Source: Linanthus parryae
Lineage: Eukaryota > Streptophyta > Magnoliopsida > Ericales > Polemoniaceae
Reading direction: 5' to 3'
DNA length: 64,000 nucleotides
Assembly: GCA_023055425.1 (NCBI GenBank)
Contig: JALGPY010000010.1
Span: 55,775,665 to 55,839,664 of the forward strand
The translations under genes and the position numbers were made by a program. Each line of letters opens with the position of its first letter. The stretch's first letter is position 1. The notes under the pieces are model-generated. The model searched no databases. It had not been told where the DNA came from and saw nothing but the letters and a program-made list of their open reading frames with translations. This document shows positions 9,676-20,086 of this stretch, in pieces.

Positions 9676-11088
9676 TTAAACCGATGATTGACGAAAACCC
9701 CCCAACTTCCTCCATTGCTCTCTGCCAAGCTGGGGTTGCCCAGGAATTCTCCTCAACTCAAACTTGAAAACCAGTTTTCCATGTGCCGCTGTCTCTGGCC
9801 AAAATGTTTTTACTGTGTAGAGACCGTCGTAGATATAAACTGAAGGAGCCTTTCCAGCTTCTTTCTTGCCTCGGACTACCCTAACTGGATTCTGAGTAGC
9901 AATACTGTTTTTCAGAGCAAGATTGCCTTTCTCAAGTCTTTGATCCTCGGGCTCTGTCTTTGCGCGTCCCACATTTCCCCCTTGACCGCAATATATCAAG
10001 ATTTCTGGGTTCTGCATATCGTTGGCGTAATCCACAGATGCAGTAGCTACAATTGAAATGCAAATATCATTTCTTCCGCACCTCATGAAGTCTATGCCGG
10101 CTTCTAGAGGCTTATGGAGGCTAACAAGAGCAAGCTCCATTCTGTAGCGAAACTCATCACCCACATCCACACCTGGAACATATCCAATGAATTTCCCAAG
10201 ATCAACAAAGTCTCGTTTTCCTTTGATAATTATGCCTGCTCTATAATCAATCCTCTTGATCTGACCTTCATGTTTGAGCTCCTTACAAAGGCCTCGGAAG
10301 AGATCCAATGTCCTTTTGACCCTTTCGCGATCGTCATTTGGATCCCCGTCCTCATTTGGGCTAGATGAACATGATGATGATGACATCTTCCTTTGGCATG
10401 TTTCCCCACTTGAGGCCACTTGATCCCTTATGTAGAGAGTTGAGATCTTCCTTGGGCGCATTTCTGCACTCGAGAATGTTTTCTCATTGGACCCTTGCAT
10501 TTCTCCAATTCTTCGACTTTGAAGGTCTGACATTGGGGTTTTTCTATACGCCTTTGATGATCCAGGAAAAGGAACTGATTTGTTTCCCCCAAAGCCAGTA
10601 TCCCCCAATCTTCTTTTCCCTACCAAAGTTGAAAGCTGACCATTTTTCTGGGACATAAGTTTCTCACCTGTAGCAGAAGTCTTGCCACTTCTATTAGCCA
10701 AAGAAACATCAGTAACAGTTGGCGTATTGTACTTTTTCTTTGTACCTCCATGTTTATGGCCCAATGCTTTCTGTCTAGAAGGCACTTCAAGGGTTTGATG
10801 TCCAACAGCTTTCCCACCATAAGACCTCAATTCACCATGCGCTTCTTTCATTGCAAAAACCAAACTGTGCTGAGAGTTACGATCATCAGTTGCAAGAGGA
10901 TTACTTGTTTTTTTCATGCTTTTTGCTTCATCAGAAGCACAATAGTCATCGATGTCTTGCCATAACTTCTCCAACTCTGGGTCCGAAGAGTGGACACCAT
11001 TTTCTATGCTAGAAGGCACCGGTCTCATGATTACTCCATGGGAAACGCAATTTAGGTGTAATAAACCGGGGGAATCACCATTCTGCAT
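9676..11088 (-). CDS. SUVH-like protein with SRA (YDG) domain, no SET
   Basis: A single uninterrupted 470-codon frame with ATG at 11088. Residues 1-255 are polar, low in structure and rich in Ser, Lys and Gly, as in SUVH N-termini. Around 258-272 lies VKRTLDLFRGLCKEL, the short helix that precedes the SRA domain in SUVH proteins. Residues about 303-455 form the SRA/YDG domain: PGVDVGDEFRYRMELALV, AGIDFM, LIYCGQGGN, EKGNLALKNS, NPVRVVRG, IYDGLY, and the closing FKFELRRIPGQPQL. In plants this domain binds methylated cytosine. SUVH enzymes continue with pre-SET and SET domains that methylate H3K9, but here a stop follows 16 residues after the SRA and no SET-like sequence lies downstream. The lack of introns is normal for the family. 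It could be a truncated pseudogene or an SRA-only reader. The intact long frame favours recent or continuing constraint. Confidence 0.85.
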   Translation of the reverse strand: MQNGDSPGLLHLNCVSHGVIMRPVPSSIENGVHSSDPELEKLWQDIDDYCASDEAKSMKKTSNPLATDDRNSQHSLVFAMKEAHGELRSYGGKAVGHQTLEVPSRQKALGHKHGGTKKKYNTPTVTDVSLANRSGKTSATGEKLMSQKNGQLSTLVGKRRLGDTGFGGNKSVPFPGSSKAYRKTPMSDLQSRRIGEMQGSNEKTFSSAEMRPRKISTLYIRDQVASSGETCQRKMSSSSCSSSPNEDGDPNDDRERVKRTLDLFRGLCKELKHEGQIKRIDYRAGIIIKGKRDFVDLGKFIGYVPGVDVGDEFRYRMELALVSLHKPLEAGIDFMRCGRNDICISIVATASVDYANDMQNPEILIYCGQGGNVGRAKTEPEDQRLEKGNLALKNSIATQNPVRVVRGKKEAGKAPSVYIYDGLYTVKTFWPETAAHGKLVFKFELRRIPGQPQLGREQWRKLGGFRQSSV

Positions 11089-11700
11089 TTCTAATCACAG
11101 AGAGAATGAGAGAATTTCCAAAATCTCTCTGTTTGATTCCCTAGGGAAGTGAAGGAGAATTGGAGTGAATGAGAACTTTGAATAATGATGGAGACTACTA
11201 ATAAGAAGTAATAGGGAGCGCAACATACTTATTCATCACTTCAGTGTACAAAGAGGAAATGAGTTACATACAAAGAAATCTATCTGTTAATGGAAATGTG
11301 TATGGAAGAAGTCATGTGATCAGAAAGCACATTAATTGTGCATGAAATAGACAAAGGAGAAACAGAGAAAGATTGTGACAATTAATTAACTTTGTGTGTT
11401 TTGCCTAGGCAGACGCACAAAGAATACTTTGCCAAATTACATATCTCAGGTACATTCGATTGTCATGTCACAGTCTACTTATCTCACGCCAGCTTTCTTA
11501 CAATTTTTCACATATTTAGTGAATTCACATTTGTTTGCACTTCTTCGATTTTCACCAAAAAATAAGCACATCCCGTGTTTTTGTTCTTTACATAATTCAA
11601 AAAAATATTTCTTTTTTTGTTCTTCACCATTTTTTTGGTTGGGTTTTTGACACTTCACTTGAATGACGATTTTGTTTCAATAAAAGTGCTACTTTATTCA
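11089..11700 (-). promoter_or_regulatory. 5' UTR and upstream region of the SUVH-like gene
   Basis: This gene-free stretch lies upstream of the ATG on the minus strand. Its similarity to 41574-42195 is close and collinear, continuing without a break from the coding similarity. This suggests a promoter and leader were duplicated with the first codons. No convincing TATA box was fixed by eye. Confidence 0.5.
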
Positions 11701-11767
11701 ATTCCTGCTAAGCACATTTTTTTTTGAGACAAATAACTATTTTTTATATTGAGGGCCGGTATGCTTT

Positions 11768-11920
11768 ACCATTTTTTCTTCACCCTTTAATTTCACCTCC
11801 TATATGTCAAGGTATGATTGTTGGTAACTATTTTTTTAAAGATCTTTGTATAATCAATCACAAATCATACACACCCACATAGACGGTGAAATCAAGGGGT
11901 GAAGAACAAAAGGCGACGCT
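11768..11920. repeat. MITE-like inverted repeat (foldback)
   Basis: A left arm around 11771-11797 (CTTCACCCTTTAATTTCACC) is complementary, with few mismatches, to a right arm around 11885-11911 (GGTGAAATCAAGGGGTGAAG). The arms are about 25-35 bp with a loop near 90 bp. The outer ends match only weakly and no certain target duplication was seen, so the superfamily is open. The block is absent from the duplicate copy near 42195. Confidence 0.5.
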
Positions 11921-12000
11921 TAACATTTTCCTTTTATATTTATGTAGGTTAGGGAAACCTGTTACATCATTCAGAAGCAGAGAACTAGCCCAATGGGGCT

Positions 12001-12324
12001 CTATATTAGGCCAGTTAAACATCGAATCATCGAATCATTACTATGCCCATGTTTAGCAAACTCATTTGCTAACCTATTGGATGCCCGATCAATGTGTTGG
12101 ATAGGGAGTTCGTTGATCCTTTTTGAAAGCTCGAGACAGTCTGTAATAATTTGATCCAAGTCCGAAAACATCACTTCGCAATACTCTCTTCCTGAGTTGA
12201 GCTTGTGGATAATTTTTAAGGAATCAGATGACATTTTCAGGGCTTCTAAGATTCCAAGAGCCTCCGCCTCACTTGCTAACGAAGCTGTTGGAAGGGGTGT
12301 TGCAAAACCCGCTCTGCTAAGCAT
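12001..12324 (-). pseudogene. LINE RNase H fragment (RVT_3 type)
   Basis: A 107-codon minus-strand frame. EAEALGILEALKM is the helix with the catalytic Glu, FSDLDQIITDCLEL is a later helix, and IQHIDRASNRLANEFAKHG is the final RNase H helix. The N-terminal strand with the first catalytic Asp is missing, so it should be inactive. Element D inserted about 50 bases beyond its truncated start. Confidence 0.7.
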
Positions 12325-12373
12325 AATTTAATCTCTCTTTGTTCATCATTTCTTTTATTATTTTATTTCTTTG

Positions 12374-12819
12374 TGTTAGCATTATGTGCGCCCATGTGGG
12401 GTGCACAATGCAATTATCCTAAACTTATGGGTTTAGGTGAGACAAGCTCAAACCTTATGGGGTTAGTAGCAAGGACAAACCCTAGGGGGTTATGTTGCAA
12501 TTGGGTATAAGTCTGTCTATATAAGGAGACAGCCTCCTATTATTTTATACACAATACTGTAGAGATCATGTGCTGATCATAATACAGTAAACCCTAGACT
12601 CTCTCTTCAACTAGCCTCCATTGGGTGGAACTTGGTGTGGATCAGAGCTCTCGTCCTAGTGATTCGAGCCAGATTGTGGGAGCAAGAAGAGCACGTGAAA
12701 GCAATCATCCTTCGATCATCCGTTGCGCTTAGGAGCTAAGGAAGACAAGGTAAACACATGAATCTTCCGCTATAATTCATGTTGTAGATCTGTATGTGAT
12801 AGATCATGTTCGTCCTTCA
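12374..12819 (+). repeat. Element D 5' LTR
   Basis: 446 bp, starting TGTTAGCATTATG and ending CGTCCTTCA. TATATAA at 12518-12524 is a good TATA box. Both LTRs share it. Confidence 0.95.
12518..12524 (+). promoter_or_regulatory. TATA box of element D 5' LTR
   Basis: TATATAAGG within the LTR, repeated at 19780-19786 in the 3' LTR. Transcripts would start a few tens of bases downstream. Confidence 0.6.
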
Positions 12820-12820
12820 T

Positions 12821-12832
12821 TAGTATCAGAGC
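12821..12832 (+). other. Element D primer-binding site
   Basis: TAGTATCAGAGC follows the LTR by one base. It is one mismatch from the usual TGGTATCAGAGC. Confidence 0.85.
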
Positions 12833-13278
12833 CTTAGGCTTGTTTTTCGTGCCTCGTTATGCGTTCTCGAATCAGATAAAAAATTCGAGTTTTTGAAATT
12901 TCATAATCTGTTAGTGAAACCTACATGGTTAGATAGGACTTTTCACGAGGATTCCAGAAATATAAATTTTGTAATTTTTGGACGAACAGAGAATTAGTTA
13001 TGAATTTTCTAAGATTCGAAACATTATAAATCTGGACTGATTGATCTGAGCAGTAAAAAGATTTTTTCAAAACATGTTAAAATTGGGTTTTGAATACATA
13101 ATCTCGATCTACGTGAAAAGACGATTCCAACGATGTAAAGATCGCCGGAAACGGAGGCCGGGAAGGCGGCGCGTGGGCTTCACACGCCACCGACGCCGCC
13201 TCCACGCGCGGCCACGCGCCGCCACGCGCCGCACGCGCCAAGGGGCTGGCGGCGGCTGTTGACATGGCCCTAGGGCTG

Positions 13279-13453
13279 ACGTGGCAGATGACGTGGCGGT
13301 GCCACGTCAGCAATTGCTGACGTGGCAGATGACGTGGCAGCCACGCGGGCTGCTGACGTGGCATGGTGACGTGGAGGGTGACGTGGCAGCTGACGTCAGC
13401 ACGTGGCTGACGTGGCATGCCACGTGGCAGCTGACGTGGCACGCGGCCGACGT
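13279..13453. promoter_or_regulatory. Dense array of ACGT (G-box/C-box-like) motifs
   Basis: About fourteen ACGT cores occur within 175 bp, mostly as TGACGTGGCA in either orientation. There is also one palindromic TGACGTCA and one CCACGTGG. These are the core sequences bound by plant bZIP factors (and CACGTG-type by bHLH). The array sits in a GC-rich patch (13140-13530) of an otherwise AT-rich leader, between the primer site and gag. It may act as a downstream enhancer, or may only be a short tandem repeat that happens to contain the core. Confidence 0.65.
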
Positions 13454-14550
13454 CAGCGCGTGACGGAGGCGGACTCGCCCACGCGCGGCGGCGCGTGTCG
13501 GCGCGTGAGCCTTCCTCCGGCCACTATTCGCCAAATTTTTTTCTACGTGCTCAGAATTAAATTTCCTATTTTCTGGGAATTTTTCATAATTTTTGGAAAA
13601 ACAGAAAATTTTATTATTTTCCAGATTTATTAATTAGTGTTTAACACACTTCCCGAGGCAGTTAGAGGTCCTTAAACACACTGTTTTAAGCCCAAATTTT
13701 TTCTGGAGACTTAGGACAATTTTTCCTACCTTATGAGATAGGAGGTGAGATCCTAGGTAGTTGGGAGCAATTTTCGATATTATTAGTTGATTGATTTATC
13801 GCTTATTAAATTCCAGTAATTATTCTTTAATTCTGGAAATTTCCAGAAAATTACAGTATGTTTATTTTATTATTATACATGCTGTTGTGGGTTGAATGGA
13901 TGTGTTTGATGCATGGATGTGGCTTAGATGGTTTTATATTTGGTTTTGGTTTTGAATATGTAATCAATTAAAATACGGCCTGCGTGTCGTGCCTCTCTAC
14001 ATACTCTATTGTCTTCTCTTCTCATCTAAATCGCCTATTAGAGGTTACTTCTTATTAGAAATAAGATATTTAGTGAAGATTGAAGAATAGAAGCTTCAAG
14101 AGAGGTGGCCAAACCAAAAGCTATGGCGCGAGGTGCATGGAGCAAAGAGACGAACAGGGAAGCTTCTAGGAGCACTCGAGATGAGGCGAGATCCATGAGG
14201 CGAGAAGTTCAAGACTTGCTCAAGACGTACTCTCAATAGTGGGAGTGCACCTTAGGGGCCACATCCATTGCATATTTATTTATGCTTATGCTTTTTTTAT
14301 GTTATAACTGCGTGTGATTGGATATAACCGTATAACCTCGCATGCTAAGGACTAAAACGAAAAAGCTCACATTAAGAGAGGATTAAAATTAATGGGGAAT
14401 CGTAAGTGACGATATTTGATTCCTAGAATTGCTGCTAGGTTTTGGTGGAGTCCTTATGAAGAACTATGAAATTTTAATCTTATCTAAATTTTTGTAGGAG
14501 CTAAAACAAATGCTAGTAATTAATTTCCACTTTGTCTCATATTTACAGTC

Positions 14551-15471
14551 ATGTCGAAATCATCTAGTCTCATTGCTGATTCTGCTAAAGCTGTTAAGCT
14601 TAATGGGGACAACTACGATATGTGGAGCCGTCGTGCTATGTACTACATGCTAGACATAGATTTGTCCGACCATCTCCAGACAGAAAGGGTCGAACCCGTG
14701 ATGAATGAGGCCTGGCCGCTTGTTTAACATGAGCGGGACCTAGCTGCTTTTCATAAGTGGGAAGCAGCGGATAGGAAGGCATGTTACAATCTTCTATGTA
14801 TGATGGAAGATGACCTCATCAGGGAGTTCGAGAGTTGTGTCACTGCGAAGGAGATGTGGGAATCGATCAAAAGCAAGTATGGATCCACTTCTGTCACCAG
14901 GCTGAGGGTCTTGAGGATGAAGTTCGATTCTTATCATAAGAAGCCTGAACACTCAATGACTCAGCATATGAGGGCTATGGCCTTCATGATCAGAGAGCTC
15001 ATAGCAGCTGGACGGAACTTATCCGATGAAGAACAAGTACAAGCGGTACTGCGTTCTCTGCCCCGCACATGGGATCACATGAAACAGAACATGACCCACA
15101 ACGCGGATGTCAAAACGTTTGAGGATGTCAAACATCATCTCTTGTTGGAAAGTGAGCGAATTGAGGTCGCCAAGTCCAACGTTGAGGTGTTATTGGCAGA
15201 GCACCCTCTTCCTAAGTCGCAAAAGTCGCATGGGAACTGGAGGAAGGCGGATAAGGGCATCAAGGGAAAGGGGAAGCCCGTAGGAGGCCCCAATCCCAAG
15301 ATCAAGAAAGGAGCTGGTGGCAAGAAGAGCCGAAGAGCTAGAAACTTGGCAAGGATCTTGTGCTTCAACTGCCAAAAGAAGGGTCACTTTGCTCGTGATT
15401 GTATCGAGCCAAAGGTATGCCATAATCCAAACTATGACTGTTATGTTATAAGTCAAGTTTTTCATTTCTAA
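14551..15471 (+). pseudogene. Element D gag (UBN2 type) with CCHC knuckle
   Basis: The ATG at 14551 begins SLIADSAKAVKLNGDNYDMW, the usual copia gag start. An in-frame TAA at 14725-14727 breaks it, and the same frame then continues to 15471. The second part carries the UBN2 core (KEMWESIKSKYG, LRVLRMKFDSY, LRSLPRTWDHM). Next comes a Lys/Gly-rich basic region, and then the zinc knuckle CFNCQKKGHFARDC near 15362-15403. The frame stops soon after, where a shift separates gag from the protease. Gag would form the particle and package RNA. As written it could not be made whole without stop read-through. Confidence 0.9.
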
Positions 15472-15741
15472 TTCCGCTAATGAGTGGGTATTGGATTCAG
15501 GTGCAGAAGGACACCTAAGCATGTGATTGAGGCGCGTGCACGGAATATTGGCAATGACAGGCAGTAGAAGGATGCACGTGAAGATGAAGTTTGGAGCTCA
15601 TCCTCATGACGTCTCATACACTCATAGTGCACGCAAGAACTTGTTTTTTCAGTATTCTAGACTTTTGGATTTGATTTAAGACTTGTTTTTAGGGTTAGAG
15701 TTGCCAAGCTGTTTTGTGGCAATTCATCTTTTGGCACTGCT
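15472..15741 (+). pseudogene. Element D protease remnant
   Basis: In a frame shifted from gag, WVLDSGAEGHLSM near 15486-15525 is the aspartic protease active-site region, with the catalytic DSGA. A stop follows at once, and further stops and frame changes lie between here and the integrase frame. Confidence 0.7.
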
Positions 15742-18027
15742 TTGATATCTCGTGGTTTATTTTATCTAGACATTATTGGTTCTAGCTTTGGTGATGTTTA
15801 TGATTCTTGTTCATTCATTACGTCTTCTAGTGATGCTGATTCCACTAGATGGCATGCTAGATTGGGACATATAGGACAGGACAGGATGAACAGGCTGGCC
15901 AAGGCAGGCCTACATGGAAATATGTCCAAGATATCTTTACCTGTATGTGAGTGTTGCCTTGCAGGGAAAGCCAAACGCAAACCGTTCGGTAAAGCAGTAA
16001 GGGCTACTGAGCCTTTACAACTTATTCATTCTGATGTATGCGGTCCATTAAACGTTAGAGCTAGACATGGTGCTCGCTATTTCATCACATTTATAGATGA
16101 TCACACTCGTTTCGGTTATGTGTACTTGATGACACATAAATCTGAGGCACTAGGGTGCTTCAGAAAGTTCCTACAAGAGGTAGAGAACCAACTGGACAAA
16201 AGAGTTAAGGCTCTTAGGACAGACCGAGGACGTGAGTATCTATATGAGCAATTTAAGGAGCTCTGTGAGGAAAAAGGAATAGTGAGGCAGTTGACTATTC
16301 CCTTCACACCGCAGCAAAATGGTGTAGCGGAAAGAAGGAATAGAACACTGTTAGAGAAGGTTCGTAGTATGATGGCAAATGCGAATCTGCCAATCTCCTT
16401 TTGGGGAGATGCATTGATGACTGCCACATACATATTGAACCGTGTGCCCACCAAGTCTGTAGCCACAACCCCTTACGAGATATGGACCAAAAGGCAACCC
16501 GAATTGGGTCACCTTAGGCCATGGAGGTCGGCTGCCTATGTACGTAACGTCTCCCATGTCCATGGGAAATTGGGTGCTAGAGGAAAGAAGTGCATCTTCA
16601 TACGATACTCTGAGCACTCTAAGGGTTACGTGTTCATAGCGCAACAGCCGGATGGCAGTCTAACAGAAATGGAGTCGCGAGATGTTGAATTTCTCGAGGG
16701 AGATTTTCCTAGTCAGGGAGAAGCTCGTGGAGATGGCATTCTCTACGAGCAAGAGGAATCACTAGATGACACTCAATTCACCACTACTCAAGAGGAATTT
16801 GTTCCTATGGATCTTGAGAACAGTGGGAGCGTCTTGCCTAGTGAGCAGCCCATCACATATGGTGATGATGCTGAAGAAGAAGAACCCTCTTTGCGTAGGA
16901 GCGCTCGTGGGAGCGTACCCCGTCGACGATTTGACATCGAAGGGGAGGCCATGGTGGTCACCACGCAAGAAGATGATGAACCTAGGACATTGTCCGAGGG
17001 TCTATCATCACCTGACAAGAAAGAATGGGAAATTGCTTTACAAGAAGAACTAGAGTCAATGAAAACCAATCATGTTTGGGACCTAGTTGACTTGCCTCCT
17101 GGACGTAAGGCCATTGGAAACAAATGGGTTTTCAAGGTCAAGAGGAAGGCAGACGGAAGCGTGGAAAGGCATAAGGCCCGACTAGTGGCGAAAGGCTACA
17201 CCCAACAGCAGGGTGTAGATTATGAGGAGACATTCTCGCCGGTGGTGAGAATAGCCTCTATTCGCCTTATACTAGCAATAGTAGCAAGTATGGACTTAGA
17301 GCTACATCAGATGGATGTTAAGACTGCGTTTCTCAATGGAGAATTAAACGAGGAGATCTATATGGCTCAGCCGCAAGGCTTCGAGAAGAAAGGTCAAGAG
17401 CACCAAGTGTGCAAACTGGTTAAGTCCATATATGGGCTTAAACAGTCCTCAAGACAGTGGTATATGAAATTCCATCAGGACATTGTAGCATATGGCTTTG
17501 CAATGGTAGATGAAGACCACTGTGTGTATGTCAAAAGCTCAGGAAATAAGTTCATGATTTTGTCTCTATATGTGGATGACATACTATTGGCAAGCAATGA
17601 TATAGGAATGCTCAAGACCACCAAAGGGTGGTTGTCCTCTCGCTTTTCGATGAAGGATATAGGCGAGGCAAGCTACATCCTTGGGATTAAGATCCTGAGA
17701 GATCGTTCCCAACGACTTCTAGGATTGTCGCAAGAGGCGTACATCCAGAAAATACTGGAACGGTTTAGAATGTGCGATGCCAAACCACTTGACACTCCCA
17801 TTGCGCATGGCGAGAAACTCAGTCTAGAGATGTGTCACAAGAACCAACACGAGAAAGATCGAATGGCCAAAGTACCCTATGCGCATGCGATCGATTTTGT
17901 TAGCAGATATCATTCCAACCCAGATATTGGGTATTGGAAGACTATGAAGAAATACTCCGATACCTCAAAGGATTACGTGCTATGTCTATCGAAGATAGTG
18001 CTTCGACTAGCCAGCCATGCATGCTGA
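15742..18027 (+). CDS. Element D pol: integrase and reverse transcriptase
   Basis: 761 open codons with no ATG at the start, because this is the interior of a polyprotein in the same frame as gag. Domains in order: GAG-pre-integrase zinc region (WHARLGHIG...CECCLAGK, residues about 37-80); integrase core with catalytic DD35E residues (HSDVCGPL, ALRTDRGREYL, NGVAERRNRTL, about 95-230); RVT_2 reverse transcriptase from WVFKVKRKADGS (about 465) through MDVKTAFLNGE to SLYVDDILLASND (YVDD catalytic box, about 610) and LGIKILRDRS. After YAHAID the frame loses a stretch of the RNase H region and ends in unrelated residues. Integrase and RT motifs are intact, so these domains may have been lost only recently. 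Confidence 0.93.
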   Translation: MISRGLFYLDIIGSSFGDVYDSCSFITSSSDADSTRWHARLGHIGQDRMNRLAKAGLHGNMSKISLPVCECCLAGKAKRKPFGKAVRATEPLQLIHSDVCGPLNVRARHGARYFITFIDDHTRFGYVYLMTHKSEALGCFRKFLQEVENQLDKRVKALRTDRGREYLYEQFKELCEEKGIVRQLTIPFTPQQNGVAERRNRTLLEKVRSMMANANLPISFWGDALMTATYILNRVPTKSVATTPYEIWTKRQPELGHLRPWRSAAYVRNVSHVHGKLGARGKKCIFIRYSEHSKGYVFIAQQPDGSLTEMESRDVEFLEGDFPSQGEARGDGILYEQEESLDDTQFTTTQEEFVPMDLENSGSVLPSEQPITYGDDAEEEEPSLRRSARGSVPRRRFDIEGEAMVVTTQEDDEPRTLSEGLSSPDKKEWEIALQEELESMKTNHVWDLVDLPPGRKAIGNKWVFKVKRKADGSVERHKARLVAKGYTQQQGVDYEETFSPVVRIASIRLILAIVASMDLELHQMDVKTAFLNGELNEEIYMAQPQGFEKKGQEHQVCKLVKSIYGLKQSSRQWYMKFHQDIVAYGFAMVDEDHCVYVKSSGNKFMILSLYVDDILLASNDIGMLKTTKGWLSSRFSMKDIGEASYILGIKILRDRSQRLLGLSQEAYIQKILERFRMCDAKPLDTPIAHGEKLSLEMCHKNQHEKDRMAKVPYAHAIDFVSRYHSNPDIGYWKTMKKYSDTSKDYVLCLSKIVLRLASHAC

Positions 18028-18400
18028 CTAGGGTAGGGGACCTAGATGCAAGTAAATCCACCTCAGGAAATAGTCCATGGAACAGCAGCATAAGTGTTGC
18101 ATAATCGTGATTGGCCGCCTGTTCTGTCACCGGACAGAAGTGTGTTTGGAAAAGGAGGTTCCCGGTAAGCTTATGAGCTATCCATGAACCTGTGAGTTGC
18201 CTTAGCATATGGCTACACACCACAGTAAAGCCAAACACATAGAGAGAAAGTATCACTTCATTAGGGAAGTGGTAGCTAAAGGAGATGTTTCTTTAGAGCA
18301 CATTCCTACGAATCAGATGTTAGCTGATCCCATGACCAAACCTTTGCTAAGGCATGTATTTACTGGTCATGTTAGGAATATGGGCTTAAGTAGGTGGTGA
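18028..18400 (+). pseudogene. Element D RNase H remnant
   Basis: 18028-18208 is out of frame but shows a trace of the RNase H DxxxSKSTSG segment near 18041-18075. From 18209 a 63-codon frame carries HHSKAKHIERKYHFIREVV and the closing MLADPMTKPL, the normal end of copia pol. The catalytic region between is deleted or scrambled. Confidence 0.85.
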
Positions 18401-19622
18401 GATATCACTAGAGTTTTCAGACTGATAATATGGTTTAGACATTGATTGATGGATTTTAATTGGATTTGTTTAATTATGCTACATTTTGTTTCGATACGTG
18501 TATGATACGTTTACATATCCTGTACTAGCATAGAACATGTCGCGCGGACACTAGGTTGACTCTCTCACACGAGCAACCGCCTTTACAATATCCTGGATTG
18601 CCTAGGTGAGTAGAAGATGAGACAGAATCCCGACAAGCGCTAGAAGCCTATGATATGATGACTCCTGTCATGTGAGGCGCATGGCCTATGACAAGAGATG
18701 GACATCAATCAATAGTGCAAAACCCTGTCAGACGGATTCATTTGTCGCATTGGAATAAGTTCCAAGGTGAGATTGGATCATGGCCATTCGAGCATGGTTA
18801 CTACCCCGAACCATGTATAGTCTGCGTAGAGAAAGCCAGATGAGAGAACTGATTTTGATTGCATATGTGCAACACTCAGTACTCGGGTTAATAGTCATAT
18901 GGGCTGTTGGACTTACATCTGTATAGTGGTCCCTATGGGATAGGACATGTGCTCTGATAGAGTCCAAACACTATGGCGCACATCTTATGAGATGACGCGT
19001 GCTTATAAGTGACATGAGGTGGCGAGTAGAACTAGTCCCTGAGTTTCCTCGCCGTGTGAGCCTCGTCGATCATATAAAAATGATTGACACTGTATACCCT
19101 TAGTACTTTCATCCATGTCGGGGAGAGACGGTTCGGTGGTGCTACTTTAGCGTGACACCTCACGGCTATGAATGATTCGGCCTACCAGGACATTGCTAGG
19201 AAAGCAGCTGACTCCGAATCAAAGCGACAATGGATAGAAAGGAAGATTCTAATTGCATCGCTCTTTATCATGTTCATTGGGCCCACCTACAAGATCTTAT
19301 GGGATCATGCAGGATATGAATATAATAAAGGAGATATAGACTCATTGACGCACGACCTTCGGGACAAGGTAGGTGCTCATGGTCTATGAGATGGCAATAG
19401 ACATAATCTGGGGAATACGAGAGATATATATATGTATTGCATTATTTCTTAAAGGGTTGAGTGCGCCTGCTGCTAGCTCGTCTCGTATGAGTTTAGAGTA
19501 TGGATCTCCCGAAATGCAGGTTCTCTCACAGTCACACACCAAGGCCACATAACACTTTGGCAGATGATAATAGTTGGAGATTGAGGGAGACTAGAACTAC
19601 TGTATTTGTGCAACCCCACTGT
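18401..19622 (+). other. Element D 3' untranslated region
   Basis: About 1.2 kb between the end of pol and the polypurine tract. A 73-codon frame at 19168-19389 has one hydrophobic stretch (ILIASLFIMFIG) but matches no family I recognise. No other feature is seen. Confidence 0.5.
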
Positions 19623-19634
19623 GCGAGTGGGAGA
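19623..19634 (+). other. Element D polypurine tract
   Basis: GCGAGTGGGAGA directly precedes the 3' LTR, as needed for plus-strand DNA priming. Confidence 0.75.
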
Positions 19635-20081
19635 TGTTAGCATTATGTGCGCCCATGTGGGGTGCACAATGCAATTATCCTAAACTTATGGGTTTAGGTG
19701 AGACAAGCTCAAACCTTATGGGGTTAGTAGCAAGGACAAACCCTAGGGGGGTTATGTTGCAATTGGGTATAAGTCTGTCTATATAAGGAGACAGCCTCCT
19801 ATTATTTTATACACAATACTGTAGATATCATGTGCTGATCATAATACAGTAAACCCTAGACTCTCTCTTCAACTAGCCTCCATTGGGTGGAACTTGGTGT
19901 GGATCAGAGCTCTCGTCCTAGTGATTCGAGCCAGATTGTGGGAGCAAGAAGAGCACGTGAAAGCAAGCATCCTTCGATCATCCGTTGCGCTTAGGAGCTA
20001 AGGAAGACAAGGTAAACACATGAATCTTCCGCTATAATTCATGTTGTAGATCTGTATGTGATAGATCATGTTCGTCCTTCA
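19635..20081 (+). repeat. Element D 3' LTR
   Basis: 447 bp, nearly identical to the 5' LTR. Visible differences are one extra G in a G-run, GTAGATATC against GTAGAGATC, and GCAAGCATCC against GCAATCATCC. Confidence 0.95.
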
Positions 20082-20086
20082 CTTTG

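Larger units (their letters stand above)
12374..20081 (+). mobile_element. Element D: complete Ty1/copia retrotransposon
   Basis: The element is bounded by LTRs at 12374-12819 and 19635-20081. CTTTG at 12369-12373 and 20082-20086 is a perfect 5-bp target duplication. Primer site, gag, protease remnant, integrase, RT, RNase H remnant and polypurine tract occur in copia order. The LTRs differ at about three positions by eye (one indel, two substitutions), so insertion was recent. Yet gag-pol carries a stop in gag, frameshifts around the protease and a deletion in RNase H. The element lies inside the block present in the first but not the second copy of the local duplication. Confidence 0.95.

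Noticed and set aside
13074..13633. Overlapping frames in the GC-rich part of element D leader
   Set aside because: Produced by the ACGT-rich repeat on both strands. Leader position before gag.
19168..19389. 73-codon frame with one hydrophobic segment in element D 3' region
   Set aside because: No known family, no homologue in the window and a position in the 3' untranslated region. Kept only as a note in the 3' UTR entry.
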